NCBI GenBank assembly: GCA_016292515.1
Contig: JAEDIJ010000003.1
Coordinates: 1-64,000, forward strand
Length of the DNA: 64,000 bases
Direction: 5' to 3'
From: Victivallaceae bacterium
GTDB taxonomy: Bacteria > Verrucomicrobiota > Lentisphaeria > Victivallales > Victivallaceae
Shown here one piece after another: positions 42,224 through 49,326 of the stretch. Both the position numbers and the translations under genes were made by a program. The notes below the pieces were generated by a model. It was not told the origin of the DNA, made no database searches, and worked only from the letters and a program-made list of their open reading frames with translations. Within the stretch, counting starts at the first letter, position 1. The number at the start of each line of letters is the position of its first letter.

Positions 42224-43062
42224 TTGATTTCTTTCAACGTGATTTCATCGATCGCGTCGACGGTCGGCGGATACATCGCTTCGATGCCCTTGCCGATCTT
42301 GACGCTTTCATTAAGACTGCCGTAGATGAAGTTTTTGGCTTCGCAGAGCGACTGCTGCCACGTCATGCCGAGCGCGAATCCGGCGGTGATCGCGGCGGAA
42401 AGCGTACACCCTGTGCCGTGCGAAGCGTGGTGCGCCGCTTCCGCGACGGGGGAGGTGAGCTGGTAGCATTTCCCGTCGCAGACGGCGAAATCGATTGCTT
42501 CCAGCGAGTTGATGAGGTGTCCCCCTTTGAGGAGAACACATACGCCGAATTTGTCGGCGAGCGCGCGCGCTCCGTCCAGTTGCGCCGCGCGGTCGTCCAG
42601 TTTGCGGCCGAGCAGTAATTCCGCTTCCGGGATGTTGGGGGTGATCCACTCCGCGCGCGGAAGAAGTTTTTGCGCCAAAACCTGAATGGCGGATTTTTCG
42701 AGCAGGCGCGCGCCGGAAGTCGCGACCATCACCGGATCGCAGACAAGTTTCAGCTGATGACGCCCGACCGCATCGGCGACGGCTTCGATGATCTCTGCGG
42801 AAAAGAGCATTCCCGTTTTTGTCGCCTTGACCGGGATCGCCGCGAGGACGGCGTCGATCTGGCTTGCGACCGCTTCGGGAGCGAGCGCGTCGATGCGCGT
42901 CACGCCGAGCGGATTCTGACTGGTGACGGCAGTGATCGCGCTGCAACCGAAAACGCCGAGGGCGTTGAAAGTGCGCAAGTCCGCCTGGACTCCCGCGCCG
43001 CCGCCGGAATCGCTTCCTGCAATGGTGAGCGCGGAGGGATAAAAGTTCGTTTTGCTGGTCAT
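42220..43062 (-). CDS. thiD: Hydroxymethylpyrimidine/phosphomethylpyrimidine kinase
   Basis: 280-residue ribokinase-fold enzyme of thiamine synthesis that phosphorylates HMP and HMP-P. Seen are ALTIAGSDSGGGAGVQADLRTF, KTGMLFSAEII, DPVMVATSGARLL, TPNIPEAELLLG, LLKGGH and the C-terminal ATP/anion-hole motif SHGTGCTLSAAI. The ATG at 43062, 4 bp after the rodA stop, is preferred to a TTG at 43086 inside rodA. No TPP riboswitch is visible, fitting its place inside an unrelated operon. Confidence 0.95.
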   Translation of the reverse strand: MTSKTNFYPSALTIAGSDSGGGAGVQADLRTFNALGVFGCSAITAVTSQNPLGVTRIDALAPEAVASQIDAVLAAIPVKATKTGMLFSAEIIEAVADAVGRHQLKLVCDPVMVATSGARLLEKSAIQVLAQKLLPRAEWITPNIPEAELLLGRKLDDRAAQLDGARALADKFGVCVLLKGGHLINSLEAIDFAVCDGKCYQLTSPVAEAAHHASHGTGCTLSAAITAGFALGMTWQQSLCEAKNFIYGSLNESVKIGKGIEAMYPPTVDAIDEITLKEIK

Positions 43063-43066
43063 AATG

Positions 43067-44242
43067 TCAATAACTTCCTTCTTCAAGGTCGCGGAGCGTC
43101 TTGCGCCGGATGGCTTGCAGGATGCCGAGCATCGCCATTGCGGTCATCAGAAAGGAACCGCCATAGCTGACAAAGGGCAGCGACAACCCGGTCACCGGCA
43201 TCACGCCGAGACTCATTCCGATGTTGATGAATATGTGCGAAAAGAGCACCGTCGCCGTACCGACGGCGAAATAACGCCCGAAATCATCGATGGAGCGATA
43301 AGCCGCACGGAGGATCGCAAAGAGGAGAACCGTGTAGCACGCGAGCAATCCGACGATGCCGACGAAGCCGGTTTCCTCGGCGATCACCGAAAAGATGAAG
43401 TCGTTGTTGGAAACCGTCTGCGGCAGGAAACCGAGTTCGTTTTGAGTGCCTTCGCCGATGCCCTTGCCGAATTTTCCGCCGGAACTGACGGCGATTTTCG
43501 CCTGATAGGCGTTGTAGCCGCGATTGAGCCGGTCGCGTTCGGGGTTGAGAAAGACGAGGATGCGGTCGCGCTGATAATCGCGAAGCAGCGGACGGATCTT
43601 CCATACTTCGTTGACGATGACGCCCCCCGCCGCGACGGCGATGACGATGAAAATGAAAAGGATCTTTTTCCATTTCAAGTCGGCGACGAAAGCGACGGCG
43701 GCGTAGAGCGGCAAAAGGACGATCGCACTGCCGAAATCCGGTTCCGCGGCGACGAGCAAAAAGGGAACGACGGTCGCGATGCTGCTGACGGCAAGTCCGG
43801 CGAAACCGTTGATGCCGAGACCGCGCAAAGAAAAGATCAGTCCGAGGGCGAGGGCGAGCGCGAGTTTGGCGAATTCCGAGGGTTGGAGACGGAATCCCCC
43901 GACGGCAAGCCAGCGGGTCGCTCCGTAGACGCGCACCCCCGCGATCAGCACGGCAACGAGCGCGAGGAGGATCACGCCGTAAAAGGCGATGATCCCCGTT
44001 TTGAAAAGAATGGAACGGGTGTTGAGACAACTTCCCGTAAAGTAAAACACGGTGCCGATGACGATCCAAAGCACTTGCCGGCGAAAGGAAAAGGAGGGAT
44101 CGCTCCCTCCGATCTGCACGCCGGTCGAATAAATAAAAAGCAATCCGACGCCGATGAGACAGAGCATCGCGCCGAATTGCAGATAATCAAATGCGGCAAA
44201 GTAGCGACCGAGAGCGGTCTGCGGTTCGCGTTTCCCTGCCAT
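43067..44242 (-). CDS. rodA: Rod-shape SEDS glycosyltransferase RodA
   Basis: 391-residue SEDS family peptidoglycan polymerase with about ten membrane helices. Signatures: GATRWLAVGGFRLQPSEFAKLALAL, LLVAAEPDFGSAIVLLPLYAAV with the catalytic-region Asp, the large loop with AKIAVSSGGKFGKGIGEGTQ, LGFLPQTVSNNDFIFSVIAEETGFVG, and GLSLPFVSYGGSFLM. The GKGIGEGTQ...LPQTVSNNDFIFS pattern is that of RodA rather than FtsW. Its PBP2 partner is not in the window. It sits 20 bp after purA. Confidence 0.93.
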   Translation of the reverse strand: MAGKREPQTALGRYFAAFDYLQFGAMLCLIGVGLLFIYSTGVQIGGSDPSFSFRRQVLWIVIGTVFYFTGSCLNTRSILFKTGIIAFYGVILLALVAVLIAGVRVYGATRWLAVGGFRLQPSEFAKLALALALGLIFSLRGLGINGFAGLAVSSIATVVPFLLVAAEPDFGSAIVLLPLYAAVAFVADLKWKKILFIFIVIAVAAGGVIVNEVWKIRPLLRDYQRDRILVFLNPERDRLNRGYNAYQAKIAVSSGGKFGKGIGEGTQNELGFLPQTVSNNDFIFSVIAEETGFVGIVGLLACYTVLLFAILRAAYRSIDDFGRYFAVGTATVLFSHIFINIGMSLGVMPVTGLSLPFVSYGGSFLMTAMAMLGILQAIRRKTLRDLEEGSY

Positions 44243-44262
44243 AAACGCATCCTTGCCTTAAT

Positions 44263-45528
44263 TCAGACCAAAAAAGTCTGATCGCGGCGGGGACCGACGG
44301 AAATAATGGCGATTTCGGAGTGGACGAGTTCCGCGAGGCGCGCGAGATATTTTTTCGCCGCGTCGGGGAGATCGTCGTACTTGCGGACATTGGAAAGATC
44401 GCACTTCCAGCCGGGGAGAAACTCGTAGACCGGTTTGGCGATTTCAAGGTCGGAGGCTTCCGCCGGAAATTCCGTCGTCACTTTGCCGTTGATCTCGTAG
44501 CCGGTGCAAAGTGCCACTTCGTCGCAGTCGTCGAGGACGTCGAGTTTGGTGACGGCGAGTTTGTTGACGCCGCTCACCATGCAGGAGTAGCCGGAAGCGA
44601 CCGCGTCGAACCAGCCGCAACGGCGGGGACGTCCCGTCGTCGCGCCGAATTCACGTCCGCGCTGACGCAGTTTTTCGCCCATCGCGTCAAAAAGTTCGGT
44701 CGGGAAGGGGCCTTCGCCGACGCGGGTGGTGTAGGCCTTGATGACGCCCCAGACGTCGCGCACGCTCTGCGGCGGGATGCCCGCTCCGGTGCACGCGCCG
44801 CCGGAGATCGTGTTGCTGCTGGTGACAAAAGGATAGGTGCCGTGATCGATGTCGAGCAGACCGCCCTGCGCGCCCTCAAAGAGGACTTTTTTGCCGGCGC
44901 GGATCGCGTTGTTGATAGTGTAGACCGAATTGGCGACAAGTTTTGCGAGATGCTCCGCCGCTTCGAGAACTTTGACAAGTTCCGCTTCGATGTCCATTTC
45001 GGGCGCGCCGTAGAAACGGAAAAGTTTGTTGTATTTTTCCGCTTCGGCGCGGAATTTTTCCGCGAGCTGATCGGGCTTGGTGAGCGTGATCGCGCGGATG
45101 CCGCAACGGCGCATCTTGTCGGTGTAGGCGGGGCCGATACCGCGGCCGGTCGTGCCGATCTTGCGGACGGCGCCCTGCTCGTTGAGAGCGTCCGCCATCC
45201 GGTGATAGGTGAAAATCAACTGGGCGCGGTCGGAAAGTTCGACGTTGGAAGTGTCGACGCCGCGCTCGCGCAGTTTCGCCATTTCTTCGTCGAGCGCGAC
45301 CGGATCGACGACGACGCCGTTGCCGATGACGCATTTGACTTCGGGACGGAAAATGCCGGAGGGCACGAGGTGAAGCACATAACGTTCATCGCCGATCTCG
45401 ACCGTGTGGCCGGCGTTGTTGCCGCCCTGATACCGCACGACCATATCGACGTCCTTGGTCAATACGTCGATGAGTTTGCCCTTGCCTTCATCACCCCACT
45501 GGGTGCCGATGAGAATGTCAACCGCCAT
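44263..45528 (-). CDS. purA: Adenylosuccinate synthetase
   Basis: 421-residue GTP-dependent enzyme making adenylosuccinate from IMP and aspartate. The N-terminal GTQWGDEGKGKLIDVL, RYQGGNNAGHTV, HLVPSGI, TGRGIGPAYTDKMRR, FEGAQGGLLDIDHGTYPFVTSSNT and TTGRPRRCGWFDA motifs are canonical. AGGAG precedes the ATG at 45528. The promoter at 45573-45601 contains a palindrome. It heads the operon with rodA, thiD and the amidase. Confidence 0.97.
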   Translation of the reverse strand: MAVDILIGTQWGDEGKGKLIDVLTKDVDMVVRYQGGNNAGHTVEIGDERYVLHLVPSGIFRPEVKCVIGNGVVVDPVALDEEMAKLRERGVDTSNVELSDRAQLIFTYHRMADALNEQGAVRKIGTTGRGIGPAYTDKMRRCGIRAITLTKPDQLAEKFRAEAEKYNKLFRFYGAPEMDIEAELVKVLEAAEHLAKLVANSVYTINNAIRAGKKVLFEGAQGGLLDIDHGTYPFVTSSNTISGGACTGAGIPPQSVRDVWGVIKAYTTRVGEGPFPTELFDAMGEKLRQRGREFGATTGRPRRCGWFDAVASGYSCMVSGVNKLAVTKLDVLDDCDEVALCTGYEINGKVTTEFPAEASDLEIAKPVYEFLPGWKCDLSNVRKYDDLPDAAKKYLARLAELVHSEIAIISVGPRRDQTFLV

Positions 45529-45572
45529 AATTTCAGAACTCCTAATGGTTAGTCACGAAACATAACGCAGTT

Positions 45573-45601
45573 AATATACGGCATTTCCCTTGGAAATGCA
45601 A
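45573..45601 (-). promoter_or_regulatory. Promoter of the purA operon with palindromic spacer
   Basis: Minus-strand TTGCAT (45601-45596), 17-bp spacer, TATATT (45578-45573). The palindrome GCATTTCC-CTT-GGAAATGC (45581-45599) fills the spacer and the edge of the -35, as a repressor operator would. Confidence 0.78.
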
Positions 45602-45726
45602 GTTTTTTGACGGAAAAAAGGGGAAAGAAACATCTTTGAGAGATGAGAGAGACTTGCGCGGATGTTTCCCTCGCGGACGTTGCCGCGAAAAGAACGATCG
45701 TCCCGCGCGGATGGGAATCAGGGAAC

Positions 45727-45755
45727 CGCGAATGAACGCGAATAAACACGAATAA
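45727..45755. repeat. CGCGAAT-type short repeat
   Basis: Three near-tandem CGCGAATRAA / CACGAATAA units. Similar words are scattered in intergenic DNA of many unrelated bacteria and often produce spurious small frames; here it is a short decayed copy. Confidence 0.5.
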
Positions 45756-45790
45756 GGGATAGGACGCGGATGCAACTGCGATCTGGACGC

Positions 45791-45823
45791 GTCCGCCTCC
45801 GCCAAGGCTACGGCGGGACAGCC
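45791..45823 (+). repeat. GCCAAGGCTA-centred dispersed repeat, copy 3
   Basis: CGCCTCCGCCAAGGCTACGG and the following CGGGACAGCC match the two degenerate copies at 10664-10697 and 10754-10788. Confidence 0.6.
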
Positions 45824-45873
45824 TTCAAAGTCCTTGCTCGCGCAATGACTTTTTACGGCTTGCTCAGCCGTAA

Positions 45874-45906
45874 AAAAAGCCGCCACTTGAAAAGTGACGG
45901 CTTTTT
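45874..45906 (-). terminator. Rho-independent terminator after tRNA-Val
   Basis: On the minus strand AAAAAGCCGTCACTT and AAGTGGCGGCTTTTT pair around a short loop, with a T run after the stem. It begins about 7 bp beyond the tRNA CCA. Confidence 0.88.
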
Positions 45907-45912
45907 GAAGGC

Positions 45913-45989
45913 TGGTGGGCGTAGTAGAACTCGAATCTACGACCTTCACGATGTCAACGTGACGCTCTAACCAACTGAGCTATACGCCC
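45913..45989 (-). tRNA. tRNA-Val (anticodon GAC), CCA encoded
   Basis: Minus-strand cloverleaf: acceptor GGGCGTA/TACGCCC, D-arm around AGCTCAGTTGGTTAGAGC, anticodon stem TCACG/CGTGA with loop TTGACAT (anticodon GAC), T-arm GTAGA-TTCGAGT-TCTAC, discriminator A, then CCA (45915-45913) in the DNA. Total 77 nt. It has its own promoter and terminator. Confidence 0.95.
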
Positions 45990-46006
45990 TTCAAAGATTG
46001 TTTCAT

Positions 46007-46035
46007 AATATATCCCGGCAAAAACGCTTTGTCAA
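46007..46035 (-). promoter_or_regulatory. Promoter of tRNA-Val
   Basis: Minus-strand TTGACA (46035-46030), 17-bp spacer, TATATT (46012-46007). This is the closest to the classical sigma-70 consensus in the window, as expected for a stable RNA gene. Confidence 0.85.
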
Positions 46036-46084
46036 CCTTTTTTACGGAAAAATATCGATTTTTCCCGGAATCAGGAGGTCGGGA

Positions 46085-46597
46085 TCAGTCCCCGAGGACG
46101 CAGGAGACCATAAAAATCAGAAATCCGCGCGGGATGTCATAGGCGTCGGAAACGGCAAATACCGCGCTTCCGCTCGCGTAATGCCCCTGATAAACGCGCC
46201 AGAGCGAACTCCCCCGCTCTATGGCGTAATTTGCACTGCCGCTTGCGTAGTGTCCCCGGTAGATGCGTAATAAACTGCCGTCGCTTTCGGCGGTGAAAGC
46301 GGCACTGCCGCTCGCGTAATGGCCGCGGTAAAGACGGCGGTCGCTTTCATCGTAGACGCAGACGGCGCTTCCGCTCGCGTAATGTCCCCGGTAAATGCGG
46401 AGAAGACTGCCGTCGCGCTCCATCGTATAGACGGCACTGCCGCTTGCGTAGTGTCCCCGATAGAAGCGGTTTTCGCTTGAGTCGTAGATGAAAAGCGCAC
46501 TGCCGCTGTCGTAATGACCGGCGTAGATCCGGGAGTCGGCAAAAAGCGGCACTGCCGCGAAAAAGCATAATGCAAAAAACAAAAGAAACTTTTTCAT
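46085..46597 (-). CDS. Secreted six-repeat protein (R-x-Y-R-G-H-Y-A-S-G-S-A repeats)
   Basis: 170 residues. A signal peptide (FLLFFALCFFAAVPLFA) is followed by six repeats of 21-23 residues, each starting close to RIYRGHYASGSAV and ending in a variable polar turn (for example ERDGSLL). The C-terminus is IPRGFLIFMVSCVLGD, a short hydrophobic tail. The spacing suggests stacked beta-hairpins, as in MORN-like repeats, but no family is recognised. The same six-repeat plan and tail occur in the interrupted gene at 47385-47942. Start overlaps the upstream lipoprotein stop (ATGA). Confidence 0.75.
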   Translation of the reverse strand: MKKFLLFFALCFFAAVPLFADSRIYAGHYDSGSALFIYDSSENRFYRGHYASGSAVYTMERDGSLLRIYRGHYASGSAVCVYDESDRRLYRGHYASGSAAFTAESDGSLLRIYRGHYASGSANYAIERGSSLWRVYQGHYASGSAVFAVSDAYDIPRGFLIFMVSCVLGD

Positions 46598-46938
46598 TTT
46601 TCGTCCACGTAGTATTTGCCGTCGATCTCGACGGCGCGGATCTTGGAAACGTCCTGCCGCATCTGGTCGGTCATCGCCTGCCAGGCGGATTCGCCGAGAA
46701 GTTTGTAGGTCTCCTCCTGTTCGGCTTTGAAAGCCTCAAAGGAGCCGTATTTGGCTTGTATTTTCGGCGAAAGACACTTCCACATTTTTTCGTAATCGCG
46801 CTTGGCTTTGGCGTTGACGTAGGTTTCGACGGAAATGTCGCCTGCTGTCTTGGCTTCGCCGTCCGCCGTTGAAGATTCCCCGCATCCGGCAAAAAGGAGC
46901 GATATCCCCAGTGTCAGCAAAAAGAAACCGTGCTTCAT
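46594..46938 (-). CDS. Small lipoprotein, NTF2-like fold suspected
   Basis: 114 residues with lipoprotein signal MKHGFFLLTLGISLLFAGC. The mature part (VETYVNAKAKRDYEKMWKCLSPKIQA ... AVEIDGKYYVDEK) has the helix-then-strand outline of NTF2/DUF4878-like domains: a load-bearing helix with repeated K/D residues and a final strand G-K-Y-Y. It shares this ending with the upstream gene (VQVNGKWYFDAD), so the two are probably distant paralogues. Overlaps both neighbours by 4 bp. Confidence 0.65.
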   Translation of the reverse strand: MKHGFFLLTLGISLLFAGCGESSTADGEAKTAGDISVETYVNAKAKRDYEKMWKCLSPKIQAKYGSFEAFKAEQEETYKLLGESAWQAMTDQMRQDVSKIRAVEIDGKYYVDEK

Positions 46939-47309
46939 TTTTCACTTCCCAGCAGCGTGTCGGCGTCGAAATACCATTTGCCGTTGACTTGGACGGCAAG
47001 CCTTTGGAATTGATTGATCAAAAGCATATTGACGAGGGGACGTTGTTCTTCCGGGACTTGTTTGAGCATTTTGCGGACGCCTTTGGAAAAATCCTTGAAA
47101 AGTTGTTGCGGATCTTCCTGTGCGGCGATGAAAGCCTGTGATTGCGGCGTAAACGCATCGTTGAAACACTCGAAATCGTCGGTTTTGATCGATTTGAGCA
47201 AACTGGTGGCAAGTCCCGCCGCCGAAGAGTGATTCGCTTTGGCGGCAAAGAGATTTACCGTGCAAAAAAGAGCCAGCGCGACAGCCAGAAGAAGTGATTT
47301 CGATTTCAT
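46935..47309 (-). CDS. Small secreted NTF2-like protein
   Basis: 124 residues starting at ATG 47309, supported by GGAAAG upstream; the frame continues further upstream but without signal character. A signal peptide (SLLLAVALALFCTVNLFA) is followed by a helical region (LATSLLKSIKTDDFECFNDAFTPQ in part) and the ending LAVQVNGKWYFDAD. A distant paralogue of the downstream lipoprotein. It leads the three-gene unit from promoter 47348-47376. Confidence 0.65.
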   Translation of the reverse strand: MKSKSLLLAVALALFCTVNLFAAKANHSSAAGLATSLLKSIKTDDFECFNDAFTPQSQAFIAAQEDPQQLFKDFSKGVRKMLKQVPEEQRPLVNMLLINQFQRLAVQVNGKWYFDADTLLGSEK

Positions 47310-47347
47310 TAAAACTTTCCTTTCCATAAAGTTGAATTGAATAAGTC

Positions 47348-47376
47348 AATATACACGCAAAAAAGAAAAGTTTCAA
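47348..47376 (-). promoter_or_regulatory. Promoter of the 47309-46085 operon
   Basis: Minus-strand TTGAAA (47376-47371), 17-bp spacer, TATATT (47353-47348). Confidence 0.75.
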
Positions 47377-47384
47377 GTCTTTTC

Positions 47385-47942
47385 TCAATCGCCGAGCAGA
47401 CAGGCGATCAGAAAAAGCAATGCGCCGCGCGGAATTTCATCGGCATTGCGGATGGTTTCGATCGCCCGGTAATCGGGCTGAACTTCGCCGCCCTCCCAGA
47501 CGCGCAATGTGCCGTTGTTGTCATATTTTGCGGTTTATTCCGCCCTGTAGTCGGGTTTGACTTCCCCGCCGCGCCAGATGCGCCATTTGCCATTGGAGTC
47601 GAGTTTTGCGGTAAAAGCGGCTTTGTAGTCGGGTTGAACTTCGCCGCCGTACCACATCCGGGTGATCGCGGAATCGGTTTTGGTCGTGTAGATCGCCTTG
47701 TAATCAGGTTTGACTTCCCCGCCTCGCCAGATGCGCATCGGTTGGCGGCAGTCAAACGTGTAAGCGGCCTTGTAATCGGGTTTGACCTCACCACCGCGCC
47801 ACAGCCGCAATGCCGCGGAGTTGCGTTTCAAGGTGATGACCGCCTTGTAGTCAGGCTTGACTTCGCCGCCCAGCCAGATGCGTGAAGTCGCTCCCAGCGG
47901 ACTTATTCCCAGAATCGCCAAGAGAAAAAGCAAACGTTTCAC
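47385..47942 (-). pseudogene. Secreted six-repeat protein (RIWRGGEVKPDYKA repeats) with in-frame stop
   Basis: GTG at 47942 (with GGGGGGA upstream) starts MKRLLFLLAILGISPLGA, a signal peptide, followed by repeats of about 24 residues beginning RIWRGGEVKPDYKA. In the fifth repeat a TAA stop (47537-47535) stands where the other repeats have Tyr or Phe. The same frame then continues TAKYDNNGTL, a sixth repeat (RVWEGGEVQPDYRA) and the tail IPRGALLFLIACLLGD, ending at TGA 47387-47385. The tail matches that of the gene at 46085-46597. Most likely a recent nonsense mutation (TAY to TAA); the truncated product would be 135 residues. Confidence 0.75.
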
Positions 47943-47963
47943 TTGTATTGTTCCCCCCCATTG

Positions 47964-47992
47964 AATATACTGCTTACCGCGTTGATTTTGAA
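47964..47992 (-). promoter_or_regulatory. Promoter of the interrupted repeat gene
   Basis: Minus-strand TTCAAA (47992-47987), 17-bp spacer, TATATT (47969-47964). The -35 is imperfect and abuts the end of the metalloprotease gene. Confidence 0.6.
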
Positions 47993-48787
47993 TTACCGCT
48001 TTTTTATATGTGCCAGCAGAAAAAGGATCAAAGCGAGCGCGGCAAAAAAGACGGCGAACCCGATCGCGATTCCCGCCAGGGAATTCTGCAATCGCGTACT
48101 CCATTGCAATACTTTATTTTGTCCGCCGGGAAAAAACGCCGCTCCGGTGTGCAGCAAAAGCAGAAGTACCACAAGGATCCAAAATCCGCTGAGTGCGCCT
48201 TTCAGATCGGACGGGCTCAGGGTGATGTGCGATGCAATGGCAAAAACCGCGTAAAGCCACAGCCAGGTCTGCCACCTTTGCCAAATTCCGGGATGGGAAA
48301 AAAACTGAAAAAACGATTGAAGCGCCGATAGAAAATTTCCTCCGAATGCCGTCGGCGGTATGGAAAGCAAAAAATAATTCAACGTCAGCAGAACGGCGAT
48401 CCCGCACCAGATCGGGCCGGTACCGATAAAAAAATTGCCGGTCTTGTGCCAGAGATTTTTAGAATTCCACGTGTGCTGGACATATCCCAATGTGCCGTCT
48501 TCATCCGGAGAAAAAAGTTTCATTTCGATAATTTTGTGACCGAAAAGAACGCAAAAAAATGCATGGGATAATTCGTGAACCGCCACCCCGGGGGCAGTCA
48601 GGTAAATAAACGCTTTATCGCCCATAAGTTTCCCGCAACTTCGGCGGAAACTTTGACTGCAAAATTGCACAATCAGCGCAAAAAGAATTGGCGGCACCAG
48701 AAAAAAGCCGTGCCGCAAATCGCGTGCCAGAGAATGTTCAGCACTTCCATAATCATAAACGCTATTTGTTTTCTGCGGTTTTTTCAA
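47993..48787 (-). CDS. Polytopic membrane protein with HELSH zinc-protease motif
   Basis: 264 residues, about five membrane helices. VAVHELSHAFFCVLFG (about residues 69-84) carries the HExxH zinc motif within a membrane helix, as in M50 site-2-type proteases, and SHITLSPSDLKGALSG may give the third ligand. The classical NPDG-type motif is absent, so it is an atypical M50-like protein. Start is the TTG at 48787 without a clear RBS, 6 bp after the upstream gene, so the true start is uncertain. The role may be processing of exported proteins, but that is a guess. Confidence 0.65.
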   Translation of the reverse strand: MKKPQKTNSVYDYGSAEHSLARDLRHGFFLVPPILFALIVQFCSQSFRRSCGKLMGDKAFIYLTAPGVAVHELSHAFFCVLFGHKIIEMKLFSPDEDGTLGYVQHTWNSKNLWHKTGNFFIGTGPIWCGIAVLLTLNYFLLSIPPTAFGGNFLSALQSFFQFFSHPGIWQRWQTWLWLYAVFAIASHITLSPSDLKGALSGFWILVVLLLLLHTGAAFFPGGQNKVLQWSTRLQNSLAGIAIGFAVFFAALALILFLLAHIKKR

Positions 48788-48793
48788 TATGAT

Positions 48794-49096
48794 TTACGGA
48801 TTTGCGGTTTGTGGATCGGCGGGTGTTTCTTCCGCCGGGGCAGTCGGCTCCGCCGAGTTAGAAGAATTCAAAGTGGACTCATTTTGCGGGAGCAATTTCA
48901 TTGACGACTGCTTGACTTGCCGGTAAAACGGCTGAATGCTTTCCTGTTTGGTGAGGATATGAAATGCAATCCAGAGCAACACCAGGAAAATGGTGATCCG
49001 CAACGGAATCAGCAACCATTTTGATAATTTCCATATAAAAGTGCATACGATCAACACCAAGAGCACAGCAATACTGACGATAATCAACGAACCCAT
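48794..49096 (-). CDS. Small two-helix membrane protein with Pro-rich tail
   Basis: 100 residues: two hydrophobic helices (LIIVSIAVLLVLIVCTFIW and LRITIFLVLLWIAFHIL), then a polar tail rich in Ser, Pro and Ala (STLNSSNSAEPTAPAEE in part). Unknown family. AAGGAAGG lies upstream of the ATG. It is probably co-transcribed with the HELSH protein downstream. Confidence 0.6.
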   Translation of the reverse strand: MGSLIIVSIAVLLVLIVCTFIWKLSKWLLIPLRITIFLVLLWIAFHILTKQESIQPFYRQVKQSSMKLLPQNESTLNSSNSAEPTAPAEETPADPQTANP

Positions 49097-49148
49097 ATCA
49101 GCCTTCCTTATGATTCAAGCAGATTTTTATCTCAATGAACTTCTCTAC

Positions 49149-49177
49149 AATATAGTTGAAGTTTCTTCAAATGTCAA
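49149..49177 (-). promoter_or_regulatory. Promoter of the 49096-47993 unit, palindromic spacer
   Basis: Minus-strand TTGACA (49177-49172), 17-bp spacer, TATATT (49154-49149). The spacer contains the palindrome TTGAAG-TTT-CTTCAA (49156-49170), a possible operator. Confidence 0.8.
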
Positions 49178-49193
49178 GTGTGGATTGCCGCGC

Positions 49194-49230
49194 AAAAAAG
49201 CCCTGAAAGATGCATCACATCTTTCAGGGC
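49194..49230 (-). terminator. Rho-independent terminator after the 49327 gene
   Basis: A perfect 13-bp stem GCCCTGAAAGATG / CATCTTTCAGGGC with a 5-nt loop, then six T on the minus strand. It insulates the next promoter downstream. Confidence 0.93.
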
Positions 49231-49326
49231 GGAGTGACGCGATGAAACCGTTACTCGGATCGGATCCACCGCATCAGCCGGATTTGTCCCGCAGAACGGT
49301 ATCAGGGCGGGCTGATGCTTCCGGAT

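Larger units (their letters stand above)
45602..45873. other. Intergenic DNA with dispersed repeats between purA and tRNA-Val
   Basis: No gene. It contains a CGCGAATGAACGCGAATAAACACGAATAA-like repeat (45727-45755, detailed separately), a GCCAAGGCTACGGCGGGACA repeat (45791-45823) and a small hairpin ACGGCTTGCTCAGCCGT (45855-45871). Confidence 0.6.

Noticed and set aside
45542..45949. Small frame between purA and tRNA-Val.
   Set aside because: It is built from dispersed repeats and runs into the tRNA terminator; typical spurious frame of repeat DNA.
46100..46540. Regularly spaced similar DNA units that could suggest a CRISPR array.
   Set aside because: The units are in-frame codons of the six-repeat protein, differ by synonymous and conservative changes, and have no unique spacers. 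No CRISPR array or cas gene was seen in the window.
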